A DNA stretch of 64,000 nucleotides from Pedobacter quisquiliarum (GCF_014642175.1 NZ_BMIL01000004.1:290590-354589); one strand, 5' to 3'; shown: positions 19,156 to 29,083, counted from the stretch's first letter. Translations and numbers: made by a program. The notes: generated from the sequence alone by a model not told the origin.

Positions 19156-21039
19156 ATGTACTTAAAGAAACCTATCCTCGCCGCATTAATCCTCACGGGC
19201 ACTACCATGCTCGCCAATGCGCAGCACACTTCAAAAGACAGTGTGAACAACCTCAATGAAGTCGTCGTTAATGAAAACCGACTAAAACTTCCCTTCTCCA
19301 GTCAGAACCGGAACATCTGGATCATCGATAAAGAAAAGATCAAAAGTCTGCCGGTACGTTCCGTAGCGGAGCTCCTGAGCTTCGTCTCGGGTGTAGATGT
19401 CCGTCAGCGCGGCCCCGCGGGTACGCAGGCTGATATCAGCATGGACGGTGGAACCTTCGACGAAACGCTGGTACTACTGAACGGCGTAAAGGTGTCCGAC
19501 CCGCAGACGGGTCACAACATGATGAACCTCCCCATTAACATGGACGACATCGATCATATTGAAGTCCTGCGTGGCTCTGCATCACGCATCTACGGCATCA
19601 ATGCCATAACCGGCGCCATCAACATCATCACCCGTTCGCCCGAAAAAACCGGCGCAGCAGTGAACGTCTTTACCGGCAGCAGCTTCAAAAAAGACGAATC
19701 CAATGGAGAGACTTTCGCGAATTACGGGTTAAGACTTAGCGGTGACCTGGTGCTTGATAAATCCAGCCACATGCTATCTGCAAGCCAGGAAGCCAGCAAT
19801 GGATACCGCTACAATACGGCGTTTAACAACCAGAAGTTGTACTATCAGGGGCGCTTAAATCTATCTGAATCAGATCAGCTGGATGTAAATGCCGGATACA
19901 TCCATAATAACTTTGGGGCAAATGCTTTCTATTCCGCCCCGGGCGATAAAGAAGCAGAGGAAACGGTTAAAACGGCATTGGCCGCTGTAGCCTATACCCG
20001 CAACATCAATCCGAATTGGACCATCGCACCGCGGATCAGCTACCGCTACAACATCGATGACTACCTGTACATCAAACAAACGCCCGATAAGTTCCACAAC
20101 CACCATGAAACAGGGGTGCTCGACCTCGAGCTGAACAACACCATAGAAACCTCAATCGGTACTTTCGGTTTAGGCCTTGAATACCGTACGGAGAATATTA
20201 CGAGCACAAACCTGGGTAAACGCGATCGAAGCAACAGCGGCATTTTCGCAGAGTATAAGTTTGAACCGCTGAAAGGTTTGCTGGTAAATGCCGGAACCTA
20301 TGTAAACTATAATTCTGATTATGGATGGCAGGCTTTCCCCGGCCTTGATGCAGGTTACAACTTCTATGGCAACTGGAAGGTGTTCATGAACCTGGGTACC
20401 GGCCAGCGCCTCCCAACTTATACCGACCTTTATTATAAAGGGCCTACCAACATCGGAAATGCAGATTTGGTATCAGAGAAATCCAGGTACGCGGAAGGTG
20501 GACTAAAATATCAGGATTCCAGAATCACGTTCAATGCAAGTTACTTCAACCGGAAGATCACGAACTTTATTGACTGGGTAAAAGCGGTGCAAACGGATCC
20601 ATGGCAGCCGCGTAACTTCAGCGATGTAACCACTAAAGGATTTACCATCAGCGGTGATTATTTTCTGCGCTTTGGCGAGAACACAACCGTTAATAGTCTG
20701 CGCCTTGGCGCCTCGTATACCAACCTGGATCCAAGCTATAAAACCACGCTTGCCGATGCGGCATTTTCAAGGTATGCACTGGAAAGTTTAAGAAATCAAC
20801 TAAGCCTGAGCGCCAATGCGGAAGCTTTCAACCTGCTTTCCTTAACGCTAACCTCGAGATATAATGAGCGCATTAGCTACAAAAGCTATCAGGTGCTGGA
20901 TGCAAGATTGGCAGCAAGGCTGAAGCGATCGCAGATCTATCTGGATGCCGCCAACCTATTGGATGTACAGTATATCGAGTCTGGCGCGGTGCCAATGCCC
21001 GGAACCTGGCTTACCCTTGGTTTCAGAACCAGGATCTAA
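19156..21039 (+). CDS. TonB-dependent receptor, BtuB-like
   Basis: Outer-membrane active-transport receptor, 627 residues from the ATG at 19156; a TTG codon directly before it is not preferred. Signal peptide MYLKKPILAALILTGTTML ends near the AQ at about 22. The plug domain spans about 30-160 (TonB-box-like LNEVVVNENRL, VLRGSASRIYGINAITGAINI), followed by a barrel ending with an aromatic-poor TRI terminus. The plug resembles the vitamin B12 receptor group, but no cobalamin riboswitch and no ABC importer are nearby, so the ligand is unproven. Its own promoter and terminator make it monocistronic. Confidence 0.85.
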   Translation: MYLKKPILAALILTGTTMLANAQHTSKDSVNNLNEVVVNENRLKLPFSSQNRNIWIIDKEKIKSLPVRSVAELLSFVSGVDVRQRGPAGTQADISMDGGTFDETLVLLNGVKVSDPQTGHNMMNLPINMDDIDHIEVLRGSASRIYGINAITGAINIITRSPEKTGAAVNVFTGSSFKKDESNGETFANYGLRLSGDLVLDKSSHMLSASQEASNGYRYNTAFNNQKLYYQGRLNLSESDQLDVNAGYIHNNFGANAFYSAPGDKEAEETVKTALAAVAYTRNINPNWTIAPRISYRYNIDDYLYIKQTPDKFHNHHETGVLDLELNNTIETSIGTFGLGLEYRTENITSTNLGKRDRSNSGIFAEYKFEPLKGLLVNAGTYVNYNSDYGWQAFPGLDAGYNFYGNWKVFMNLGTGQRLPTYTDLYYKGPTNIGNADLVSEKSRYAEGGLKYQDSRITFNASYFNRKITNFIDWVKAVQTDPWQPRNFSDVTTKGFTISGDYFLRFGENTTVNSLRLGASYTNLDPSYKTTLADAAFSRYALESLRNQLSLSANAEAFNLLSLTLTSRYNERISYKSYQVLDARLAARLKRSQIYLDAANLLDVQYIESGAVPMPGTWLTLGFRTRI

Positions 21040-21066
21040 CCATCCTTAAAAAATCATGATAATTCT

Positions 21067-21092
21067 AAATAGCCGTTGTTAAACGGCTATTT
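21067..21092 (+). terminator. Terminator-like hairpin after the TonB receptor
   Basis: Perfect 11-bp stem AAATAGCCGTT/AACGGCTATTT with a 4-nt loop; the T-tract is short. Confidence 0.7.
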
Positions 21093-21182
21093 ACGTATAT
21101 ATCCGTTTGTTTTACGACTAAACCTCCAGCCCCTGTTCACCTTTGTCCTGTCGGTATCAATCACCGCTTAAAAAAATAATTT

Positions 21183-21512
21183 ATGGACAACGCAAAAAAC
21201 AGTGTACGCCTGGCAGGTTTCACAGGTACAGATCCGGTAATCGTGAATTATGCAGGCAGTAAGAAAATGGGCAGGATCAGTCTTGCGGTAAATGAAGCTT
21301 ACAAGAACACCAGTGGTGAATTTGTAAACAAAACGCAATGGTTCAACCTGGTATTCTGGAACAAGAAAGTCGAACTTATAGAAGAGGCTGTAAAGAAGGG
21401 TACAGAGATCTGTATTGAAGGGAAGCTGAACAACCAGAGTTACACAGACAAAAAAGGTGAGCAGCGGTTCAGTACGGAGATCGTTGTCAATGCCATGGAG
21501 ATCATCAGATAA
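21183..21512 (+). CDS. ssb: Single-stranded DNA-binding protein
   Basis: OB-fold protein of 109 residues with the usual N-terminus (NSVRLAGFTGTDPVI), GRISLAVNE, TQWFNLVFWNKKVE and KGTEICIEGKLNNQSYTDKKG blocks. It covers the OB domain only: the flexible linker and acidic tip of full-length SSB are missing. This short form is common as a second ssb in Bacteroidota, so this is probably an accessory SSB, not the essential copy. Its stop codon lies inside the left arm of the terminator that follows. Confidence 0.9.
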   Translation: MDNAKNSVRLAGFTGTDPVIVNYAGSKKMGRISLAVNEAYKNTSGEFVNKTQWFNLVFWNKKVELIEEAVKKGTEICIEGKLNNQSYTDKKGEQRFSTEIVVNAMEIIR

Positions 21513-21552
21513 AAGAAGACCTCCATACGCCAGGCGTGGGAGGTCTTCTTTT
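21511..21552. terminator. Bidirectional terminator between ssb and the TonB receptor gene
   Basis: Perfect 14-bp stem (AAAAGAAGACCTCC/GGAGGTCTTCTTTT) with an inner ACGCC/GGCGT helix. A-tract and T-tract at the two sides let it serve both converging genes. Confidence 0.9.
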
Positions 21553-21581
21553 CAGCATCAAAACCGCTGCTGCTAATTTGT

Positions 21582-23642
21582 TTATTTATTGAAGCGATAA
21601 GCCACACCGCCATAGAAGTTGCGGGTTGCTGCGGCATTGAAGTATCTGTTGCCAGCAGCATTCAGGTCATTGCCCAGGCTATACTTTTCGTCAAACAGGT
21701 TATCTACACCAGCATAAATCTCCAGGGATGCCTTGTTGAACTTCAACGTTCTCCAGCCAATTCTGCTTTGCACGATATTGTATTTATCCGCAAAAACGGA
21801 ATTGGCATCATTCAATGGAATTCTGGAAGTGAAATTATGCTGCAAGAAGAAGTAAAAGCCTTTCGGGAACTGCATGTCTACACTGCTCGTGATGCTGCCT
21901 TTAGGCACACCAGTAAGGCGGTTCCCGGAGTAATCTGCGGCACGGTCCTGGTATTCCCGGAAAGAGAACTTGTTCAGCGTGTAAGCGCTGCGCAGCTGTA
22001 CTGCGCGTACAAAGCGACTTTCTGCATACGGCAGCAGTGCTGCTTGTACTGCAGTCTCCAGTCCGTATTGGTTGGTGCCGCCCGCATTCAGGAAGAACTC
22101 GGTGTCATCATCGTTCAAGCGGCGCACAATGGCATTGTCCAAACGGTAGTAGAAGCCTGTCACGTCAGCGCTAAGTCTGTGATCTTTGCTATGGATGGTA
22201 AAACCCGTCTCATAGTTCCAGCCCGATTCTGGCTGCAGGTCTACATTGATCACCTGATCTGAAGCGCGGATCTCCGCGATGGTTGGTGGTGAATAGCCTT
22301 TGCTTACCGAAGCTCTCCAGGCAAGCTCGTCGTTGATCAGGTAGGAGAGTGCTACGCGTGGCATAAACTGTACGTCCAGCTCATTGCTGCGTTCCGCGAT
22401 GGCCACAGGCGCAAGACTTTTGTAGTCGTACTTGTAGAGGTTCGCACTGGCAGACAGCTCCAGCAACCACTTCTCTTTGAAATCGAAGTTGGCATGCAGG
22501 AAAGCGAAGTTTGAAGCCGCACGCAGTTTATCTCTCGACTGCACCGCTGCCGGTACACCGAAGTTGTTGTCGTAGTTGTTGATGTCAGACGAGGTACCCG
22601 TGCTTTCCAGCCCCAGATTGAAGCTGTATTTCAGGTCCTGCACTTCCTGCTTGTACTCTACAAATGTGCGCAAGCCCAAAGTAGACTCAAACCGCTGCTC
22701 GTAGTTGGTGATGAAAGGGTTCTTGAAATCGATATAGGCGCCATATACCGCGGCCACATGGCGGAAGCCAGGTGCAAAGTTCCACTCGTTGGAAATACCG
22801 CCGAACAGCATCTTGCTGTAAATGCCCGCCTGCTGTTCCGCCGCAGACCGGATGGCACCAGCAGCTGGTCTGGATGCCCGTGGGTTAGCTGCAAACTGCG
22901 TCGCATTCAAGCCGCCTGGCGTTTGGTAGCTGAGGTCGGAGTAGAAGAACAGTGACTTCAGGCTAGCACTTTCGGCATAGCGGAGCTGCTGGTTCAGCTG
23001 CAGGTAATTCCGCTTCATAGCACTGTGATCGCGATAGCCATCACTGCGCTGGTAACCCTGACTGATCCCCAGGTCGTAGTTCTTCCAGCTGTTGCTGACC
23101 GAAGCGTTCTCGTGGAACATGCCGAATGAACCGCCTTCAACCTTTAGGTTAGCTGAAGGACCTGAAGTTAATGCCTCCGGACTGATCAGGACCACACCGC
23201 CGGAGTTTGCACCATAAACGCTGCTCTGTGGACCCTTAAGGATTTGTAACTGCCCCACGGCATTCACATCCAAAGCATTCAGGTAGCTGTTGCCACCCGC
23301 GTCCGTTAAAGGGAAATCGTCGAAGTACAACTTCACGTTGCGAATCCCGAAAGGAGAGCGCAATAAGCTTCCCCGGATGGACAAGCGATAACTGCCTGGC
23401 GAACGTTCTTCCATGCGCACCCCTGAAGTGGTATTCACAGCAGGGATCAACGAATTCGCTGGCTGACGCGCAATGATGTGCGGATCTACCAGTCCTACAG
23501 AACCTGTCGCACGCAACAGCGGTTGGGTGGAGAAATACGGACGAATGACAACTTCCTGCAGTGTTCTGGAACTATCCGGATTAACCTGCGCAAAAGCGCC
23601 TAATGAAAGTAATGTTAAAATGGAGGTCGTAATTCGCTTCAT
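21582..23642 (-). CDS. TonB-dependent receptor
   Basis: Outer-membrane receptor of about 686 residues from the ATG at 23642 (MKRITTSILTLLSLGAFAQ signal peptide). The plug contains LQEVVIRPYFS, VRMEERSPGSYRLSIRG and LKGPQSSVYGANSGGVVLI; the barrel ends LFDEKYSLGNDLN and a FYGGVAYRFNK terminus. The plug pattern resembles iron/siderophore-type receptors; the ligand is not evident. Its ATG overlaps the TAA of the upstream dehydrogenase gene as TAATG, so both are translationally coupled and may act on one substrate or cofactor (for example PQQ uptake, which is inference). Confidence 0.87.
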   Translation of the reverse strand: MKRITTSILTLLSLGAFAQVNPDSSRTLQEVVIRPYFSTQPLLRATGSVGLVDPHIIARQPANSLIPAVNTTSGVRMEERSPGSYRLSIRGSLLRSPFGIRNVKLYFDDFPLTDAGGNSYLNALDVNAVGQLQILKGPQSSVYGANSGGVVLISPEALTSGPSANLKVEGGSFGMFHENASVSNSWKNYDLGISQGYQRSDGYRDHSAMKRNYLQLNQQLRYAESASLKSLFFYSDLSYQTPGGLNATQFAANPRASRPAAGAIRSAAEQQAGIYSKMLFGGISNEWNFAPGFRHVAAVYGAYIDFKNPFITNYEQRFESTLGLRTFVEYKQEVQDLKYSFNLGLESTGTSSDINNYDNNFGVPAAVQSRDKLRAASNFAFLHANFDFKEKWLLELSASANLYKYDYKSLAPVAIAERSNELDVQFMPRVALSYLINDELAWRASVSKGYSPPTIAEIRASDQVINVDLQPESGWNYETGFTIHSKDHRLSADVTGFYYRLDNAIVRRLNDDDTEFFLNAGGTNQYGLETAVQAALLPYAESRFVRAVQLRSAYTLNKFSFREYQDRAADYSGNRLTGVPKGSITSSVDMQFPKGFYFFLQHNFTSRIPLNDANSVFADKYNIVQSRIGWRTLKFNKASLEIYAGVDNLFDEKYSLGNDLNAAGNRYFNAAATRNFYGGVAYRFNK

Positions 23643-24955
23643 TATTTCGCGGCCACCCTCCAAATTACATTACTTACATCATCTGCTACGAGAATGGAAC
23701 CATCCTTCATTTCGGCAATACCTACAGGTCTGCCATACACTTCTGCCTTCTCCACATCTGCAATAAAGCCAGTCAGGAAGTCTTCCATCTGACCTGTTTG
23801 CTTACCATTTTTAAAAGGAATAAAGGTTACTTTATAACCTGATAGTTCAGACCTGTTCCAGGAGCCATGTTGACCAATGAACATTCCGCTTTGATACTTA
23901 GCCGGGAACTTCTTGCCGTTGTAAAATGCCAGACCCAAAGAAGCGGTATGTGCACCTACAGCAATATCCGGAATCAGCGTTGCTTTCACAAGATCTGGTC
24001 TTTTGCCGGCCATTCTTGGATCTTCATTCTGACCGAAGTAAGCGTAAGGCCAGCCATAAAAACCACCTTTTTTAACGCTCGTTACATAATCCGGAACCAG
24101 ATCATCACCCAATTTATCACGCTCGTTAACAGCGGTCCAAAGTGTTTTCGTTCCTGGTGCCCAAGCCACACCCACAGGATTTCTCAAACCTGCAGCATAG
24201 ATGATCTCGCCACTGCCATCCGGATTGATCTCCAGGATGTTCGCTCTTTTCACCTCGTTTTCCATACCGTTTTCACCAACGTTACTGCCAGATCCTACGG
24301 TGATGTAAATCTTTGAATTGTCCGCATTGGCAATCAGGTTACGTGTCCAGTGGTTGTTGTAACCGCCCGCAGGCAAGTCCAGGATTTTCTTTCCTTCACC
24401 AGTGATCTTTGTTGCACCGGTTTTATATGGATACGTCATCACCCCATCGGTATTCGCCACATAAAGCGTATTGCCAATTACCAGCACGCCATAAGGCTGA
24501 TTTAAACCTGACAGGAACAAGCTTTGCAGTTCCGGTTTGCCGTCCTGGTTTTTATCACGGTAAAGGATAATTGCATTTGCACTTTCACCACCTTGTTCTG
24601 ACTTTGCCTTACCTGAAAGTTGGTTGGCGATTTTCTCTTTTGTAGAACGCTCGGAGTTAGATAATACCGCCAGTACATCGCCATTTGGCAGTACATAGAT
24701 GTTCCGTGGACTCTTAATGTTACCTGCAAATTTTGTTACGGTAAATCCTGCAGGTGCAACGGGTGTTTTGCCTTCAGGCCAGCCAATAACTTTACTGAAA
24801 CGGTTTTTAGATCCCTCGGGATTTGGCGCTGGAAGGTTGATTTTCTGGGTAGAGGATGCTTTCGGATTTTCTGTCTGTGCGACAGCAATATTGTTCCCTA
24901 GAATGCCCACCAGGCTCAGTGGCAGTAGGGCTAAAGGTGTAAATATCTTTTTCAT
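23642..24955 (-). CDS. Sorbosone dehydrogenase family PQQ-dependent beta-propeller protein
   Basis: Exported protein of 437 residues with a signal peptide (KKIFTPLALLPLSLVGIL, cleaved near VAQ). The beta-propeller carries blocks typical of the glucose/sorbosone dehydrogenase family: PRNIYVLPNGDVLA, LNQPYGVLVIGNTLYVANTDG, YAAGLRNPVGVAWAP, VPDYVTSVKKGGFYGWPYAYFGQ, GLAFYNGKKFP and QHGSWNRSELSGYKV. Family members oxidise sugars in the periplasm with PQQ; the substrate is not predictable. It is the first gene of a coupled pair with the TonB receptor. Confidence 0.85.
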   Translation of the reverse strand: MKKIFTPLALLPLSLVGILGNNIAVAQTENPKASSTQKINLPAPNPEGSKNRFSKVIGWPEGKTPVAPAGFTVTKFAGNIKSPRNIYVLPNGDVLAVLSNSERSTKEKIANQLSGKAKSEQGGESANAIILYRDKNQDGKPELQSLFLSGLNQPYGVLVIGNTLYVANTDGVMTYPYKTGATKITGEGKKILDLPAGGYNNHWTRNLIANADNSKIYITVGSGSNVGENGMENEVKRANILEINPDGSGEIIYAAGLRNPVGVAWAPGTKTLWTAVNERDKLGDDLVPDYVTSVKKGGFYGWPYAYFGQNEDPRMAGKRPDLVKATLIPDIAVGAHTASLGLAFYNGKKFPAKYQSGMFIGQHGSWNRSELSGYKVTFIPFKNGKQTGQMEDFLTGFIADVEKAEVYGRPVGIAEMKDGSILVADDVSNVIWRVAAK

Positions 24956-25041
24956 TTATGTTCGTTTGTGGTAAAACAAGCTTTATATCAAGATGTTTGA
25001 TACCACCATTAAATTAGAAGCACAAGCACGCTGTAAAAAAT

Positions 25042-25073
25042 AAAAGCCGCTCCTAACTAAAGGAGCGGCTTTT
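25042..25073. terminator. Bidirectional-looking terminator downstream of icd
   Basis: Perfect 13-bp stem AAAAGCCGCTCCT/AGGAGCGGCTTTT with a 6-nt loop. It lies 19 bp after the icd stop and is followed on the minus strand by a T-rich tract. Confidence 0.9.
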
Positions 25074-25091
25074 ATGTATGCTTAGAAAGGA

Positions 25092-26327
25092 CTAGCCTAA
25101 TCTTGCTTGTAAGTTTTCGTCAATAGCAGCTAAGAACTCCTCTGTATATAAGTAGTCTTTACCATGCTCAACTTTATTGCCATGGATACAAACCGCTAAA
25201 TCTTTGGTCATTTTACCACTTTCTACAGTTTCGATACAAACCTGCTCTAAAGTATGGCAGAAGTTAATCAACTCCTGGTTGCCATCAAGCTGACCACGGA
25301 ATTCTAAACCTCTTGTCCATGCAAAGATAGACGCAATCGGGTTGGTAGAAGTTGGTTTTCCAGCTTGGTGATCACGGTAGTGACGGGTTACCGTACCGTG
25401 TGCTGCTTCTGCTTCCATGGTTTTGCCATCTGGTGTAACCAAAGTAGAAGTCATTAAACCTAATGAACCAAAACCTTGCGCAACAGTATCAGATTGAACG
25501 TCGCCATCATAGTTTTTACAAGCCCAAACAAAGTTACCGTTCCACTTCAATGCAGATGCAACCATATCATCGATCAAGCGGTGCTCATAAGTGATACCTG
25601 CTTCATCAAATTTTTGCTTGTAATCGTTTTGATAGATCTCTTCAAAGATATCTTTGAAGCGACCATCGTATTTTTTAAGGATTGTATTTTTTGTAGAAAG
25701 GTATAAAGGCCATTTCTTCATCAATGCCTGGTTGAAACAAGCATGTGCGAAACCGCGGATACTTTCATCTGTATTGTACATTGCTAAAGCAACACCGTCA
25801 CCTTTAAAGTTGTAAACGTCGAACGACTGCACCTCACCACCATCTTCTGGTGTGAACGTCAGCGTTAATTTACCTTTACCTTTAGTTACCAAATCCGTTG
25901 CACGGTATTGATCACCAAAAGCGTGACGACCGATGCAAATTGGCGCAGTCCAGTTTGGAACCAAACGTGGTACATTGCTCATTACAATCGGCTCACGGAA
26001 TACAGTACCATCAAGGATGTTACGGATGGTTCCGTTAGGTGATTTCCACATTTGCTTCAAGCCAAATTCTTCAACACGTTGCTCATCAGGCGTGATGGTT
26101 GCACACTTAATACCTACACCGTATTTCTTAATCGCCTCAGCTGCGTCAACAGTTACCTGATCATCAGTTTCATCACGGTACTCAATACCTAAATCATAGT
26201 ACTTAATATCAAGTTCTAAGTAAGGTAAGATCAATTTATCTTTAATAAATTTCCAGATGATGCGGGTCATTTCGTCACCATCAAGCTCTACAACCGGCTG
26301 GCTTACTTTAATTTTTTGTACAGACAT
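25092..26327 (-). CDS. icd: NADP-dependent isocitrate dehydrogenase, eukaryotic-like type
   Basis: Converts isocitrate to 2-oxoglutarate in the TCA cycle with NADPH production, 411 residues. It belongs to the homodimeric eukaryote-like subfamily, shown by [60 protein letters not shown] and [16 protein letters not shown]. The phosphorylatable serine loop of E. coli Icd does not apply. A -7 element (TATCTTTG, minus strand, 26361-26368) lies about 35 bp upstream, and a terminator follows, so it is monocistronic. Confidence 0.97.
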   Translation of the reverse strand: MSVQKIKVSQPVVELDGDEMTRIIWKFIKDKLILPYLELDIKYYDLGIEYRDETDDQVTVDAAEAIKKYGVGIKCATITPDEQRVEEFGLKQMWKSPNGTIRNILDGTVFREPIVMSNVPRLVPNWTAPICIGRHAFGDQYRATDLVTKGKGKLTLTFTPEDGGEVQSFDVYNFKGDGVALAMYNTDESIRGFAHACFNQALMKKWPLYLSTKNTILKKYDGRFKDIFEEIYQNDYKQKFDEAGITYEHRLIDDMVASALKWNGNFVWACKNYDGDVQSDTVAQGFGSLGLMTSTLVTPDGKTMEAEAAHGTVTRHYRDHQAGKPTSTNPIASIFAWTRGLEFRGQLDGNQELINFCHTLEQVCIETVESGKMTKDLAVCIHGNKVEHGKDYLYTEEFLAAIDENLQARLG

Positions 26328-26360
26328 ATTATGAGTTCAATTTTAGTTCGATAGATTTTA

Positions 26361-26368
26361 CAAAGATA
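26361..26368 (-). promoter_or_regulatory. Candidate -7 promoter element for icd
   Basis: TATCTTTG on the minus strand matches TAnnTTTG, giving a leader of about 25-30 nt. Confidence 0.5.
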
Positions 26369-26423
26369 TAAATCTAAAAACAATTAAAGATTTGAGCGGG
26401 TTATTATGATAAAAACCTGAGAT

Positions 26424-26852
26424 ATGAACACAAATGAAGAAAATATTCCCGGAAGTGATTTAAGCTCTAAAGATAAATTACACCTTTCAGATCTGGGTGA
26501 AGTTAAAGATTTTGAAAACCTGGCATACAATAAAGATTCAAACAGTTTTGAGCTGGACGTAAAGGGTGAGGATGCAGATTACGACCACCCGCTACCTTAT
26601 GATACCAGTGCACCTACCGGCGAAGATTTCAATTCTACATACGATGAAGCCAATCCACATATTGGTGACGAATATACCGCTAAAGACGATCGTTTAGAAG
26701 GCGCCCTTGATGATATGGGCATGCGCATCGATGATGGTGATATCGTGGAGTTGGATCCAGAAGATGAGTTCCTGGCTAAAACGCCTGAAGACGACCGCAC
26801 GGATCTGGATGAAGAAGGCTATCCGATCAACGACGCCCCACCGATGCCTTAA
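26424..26852 (+). CDS. Acidic hypothetical protein
   Basis: A 142-residue soluble protein extremely rich in D and E (for example DDMGMRIDDGDIVELDPED), without signal peptide, cysteines or membrane segments, and probably disordered. I recognise no domain. It is divergent from icd and convergent with dnaX, ending 3 bp before the dnaX stop. The clean frame with a conserved-looking C-terminus supports a real gene; function unknown. Confidence 0.7.
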   Translation: MNTNEENIPGSDLSSKDKLHLSDLGEVKDFENLAYNKDSNSFELDVKGEDADYDHPLPYDTSAPTGEDFNSTYDEANPHIGDEYTAKDDRLEGALDDMGMRIDDGDIVELDPEDEFLAKTPEDDRTDLDEEGYPINDAPPMP

Positions 26853-26855
26853 TAA

Positions 26856-28796
26856 TTAAGGATTTATATCCAGGTTAAAGCGCCTGCGCATTTCTTCCAG
26901 CTTCGGATTTTTACCAACAAGATATTGGTATTTCTCCGTGCTGGTGTATAAGCGGTTCTGAATCTTACGTTCTACCTTTTCGGTTACGATGGTCAGATCA
27001 AAGTTCTTTAACCTGGATCTTAAATAATTCAAAAACTCTACCATTTCACTCTGCAGGATACTTTCCTGAGCACTGTTCTCAATGCCAATCTTGATCTGCG
27101 TAGGTGTCTCCAACACTGGCGGATTACTCTTCAGGATGGTATAGAAATTAATCTTATGTGCTTCGAAAGCTTTTTTCGTGAATGCTTCCCATAAAGCAAG
27201 CAGCTGTTCGTAGCTAAAAGCTTCCTTATCATCACCAACAATATACTTAGGCTCCTTATCATCTACACCGCCGGCCATATCAGTCAGGGCAGTTAATGAT
27301 GGGATTAATGTGCCCGCAGCTGCCGTATTTCCGTTAAGCTTAATAGACAAACTACCCTGTGGCGCCTTTGGTTTAGCTGTTGGCTCTGGGATTGCAGCCG
27401 AAGCTAGCTCGGTAAGGCTTGGAATAGCAGCACTTATGCTGGAACCTACCGGGACTTCCGGTTTGCTTAGGGGTATAGAAACTGAAGGTATACTTGCTAC
27501 AGGTTGCGAAGGTGCTGCTGTAGGCTGCGGCTTCTGTTCAGGCTCTTTAAAGCTTTGGGTATCTTGTTGTTGTGTGTTGTTGTAAGCCTTGTCGGAAGCA
27601 GTGATTTCACTCGCCGCAGCACTTACACTAGTTTTTTTTTTAAGCTGATCTGTGTCAGTGAGCGCTTCCGTAGCTTGCTTTGGCATTTGCGCCAGTTGTA
27701 TGACAGACGGAATATGACACATCTTGATTAAGGCCAGTTCAACCTGTAATCGTTGGTTTTTGCTGTTCTTATAACTTAAGTCACATTGATTGGCCAGGTT
27801 TAAGCTCGTCAGAATAAAGGACACCTGTATCTGCTGGCTCTGACTTAAATACTTCTGCTTGATGTTTTCACTAACTTCCAGAAGCTTCACCGTCATCGGA
27901 TCTTTCGCCACAAGCAGGTTTCTAAGGTGCGTCGCCAATCCATTGATGAAGTTGTTCCCGTCAAAACCGTTATTCAGGATGTCGTCAAATAGGACAAGCG
28001 CCTGGCTAACGTCTGCGTTAATCAGGTAATCCGTTAAGCGGAAATAGTAATCATAATCCAGGATGTTGAGGTTATCAATAACCGACTTGTAGGTCAGGTT
28101 CTTGTTGGTATAACTAACAATCTGGTCGAACATGGAAAGTGCATCCCGCAAGCCGCCGTCGGCTTTTTGCGCAATGATGTGGAGGCCATCTGCTTCAACA
28201 TTGATCTGTTCGCGTACGGCAATCTTGTTCAGTAAGCCGGAAATATCATCTACCTGAATCCTGTTGAAATCGAAGATCTGACAACGCGATAAAATCGTTG
28301 GCAGGATCTTGTGTTTTTCTGTTGTTGCCAGAATGAAGATCGCGTAAGAAGGTGGTTCTTCCAGCGTTTTCAGAAATGCATTAAATGCATTTGCAGAAAG
28401 CATGTGCACCTCATCAATGATGTAGATTTTATATTTTCCAGCCTGTGGGGGGATACGCACCTGCTCGATCAAACTTCTGATGTCATCCACGGAATTGTTA
28501 GATGCCGCATCAAGTTCATGGAAGTTGAAAGAATGACCGGTTTGAAAAGAAACACAGGAGTCACAAACACCGCAAGCCTCTATCTCAGGCGTAAGGTTGG
28601 TGCAGTTGATGGTTTTTGCAAGGATCCTTGCGCAGGTGGTTTTTCCGACACCGCGTGGACCGCAGAAAAGGAAAGCCTGGGCAAGCTGGTTATTTTTGAT
28701 GGCATTTTTCAGGGTACCCGTAATGTGGTGCTGTCCAACAACAGTCTCAAAGGTGGCTGGGCGATATTTACGGGCAGAAACAATGAAATTTTCCAT
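26856..28796 (-). CDS. dnaX: DNA polymerase III subunit gamma/tau
   Basis: Clamp-loader ATPase, about 646 residues from the ATG at 28796 (MENFIVSARKYRPATF); a GTG two codons upstream is less likely. The AAA+ module has Walker A GPRGVGKTT, the zinc-binding cysteines in CTNLTPEIEACGVCDSC, Walker B YIIDEVHML, sensor 1 (ILATTEKHKI) and LSRCQIFDF. A P/A/S-rich linker (about 385-500) leads to a tau-like C-terminal domain that should contact the polymerase or helicase. Length is normal for Bacteroidota. Confidence 0.96.
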   Translation of the reverse strand: MENFIVSARKYRPATFETVVGQHHITGTLKNAIKNNQLAQAFLFCGPRGVGKTTCARILAKTINCTNLTPEIEACGVCDSCVSFQTGHSFNFHELDAASNNSVDDIRSLIEQVRIPPQAGKYKIYIIDEVHMLSANAFNAFLKTLEEPPSYAIFILATTEKHKILPTILSRCQIFDFNRIQVDDISGLLNKIAVREQINVEADGLHIIAQKADGGLRDALSMFDQIVSYTNKNLTYKSVIDNLNILDYDYYFRLTDYLINADVSQALVLFDDILNNGFDGNNFINGLATHLRNLLVAKDPMTVKLLEVSENIKQKYLSQSQQIQVSFILTSLNLANQCDLSYKNSKNQRLQVELALIKMCHIPSVIQLAQMPKQATEALTDTDQLKKKTSVSAAASEITASDKAYNNTQQQDTQSFKEPEQKPQPTAAPSQPVASIPSVSIPLSKPEVPVGSSISAAIPSLTELASAAIPEPTAKPKAPQGSLSIKLNGNTAAAGTLIPSLTALTDMAGGVDDKEPKYIVGDDKEAFSYEQLLALWEAFTKKAFEAHKINFYTILKSNPPVLETPTQIKIGIENSAQESILQSEMVEFLNYLRSRLKNFDLTIVTEKVERKIQNRLYTSTEKYQYLVGKNPKLEEMRRRFNLDINP

Positions 28797-28883
28797 CGCC
28801 ACGAAATTAGCTAAATTTTGGCAGGCTTAGGGAATATGTTGAAAATAATGCGGACTGCTTGCGGGTTAAAGCACCGTCTTCAG

Positions 28884-28948
28884 GGGGTCTAAGCGGCGTC
28901 TACCCGGCCGGATACGGCCTAGAGCCGTATAGACGCCGCATAGACCCC
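28884..28948. repeat. Long imperfect palindrome (REP-like hairpin)
   Basis: The outer arms at 28884-28902 and 28930-28948 match at 18 of 19 positions (GGGGTCTAAGCGGCGTCTA against the complement of the right arm). An inner helix ATACGGC/GCCGTAT (28912-28918 and 28924-28930) closes a CTAGA loop. It is GC-rich, lacks a T-tract, and looks like a dispersed extragenic palindrome rather than a terminator. Confidence 0.75.
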
Positions 28949-28970
28949 GGGTTGAGGGCGCATTGATCCC

Positions 28971-29014
28971 GAAGCTGGTACGAACCTGGTACGAAGCTGG
29001 TACCAAGCTGGCAG
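28971..29014. repeat. Four tandem copies of an 11-bp repeat
   Basis: Units GAAGCTGGTAC, GAACCTGGTAC, GAAGCTGGTAC and a diverged CAAGCTGGCAG follow one another, 22 bp after the palindrome and upstream of the HPP-family gene. The 11-bp unit is not a multiple of three, so it is not a coding repeat. Confidence 0.85.
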
Positions 29015-29083
29015 GTAAAAGTTATGAACACTCGCGAACAGCGGAAATATTGCGACATTTGCGCGCAACACCACAATAAAGGC

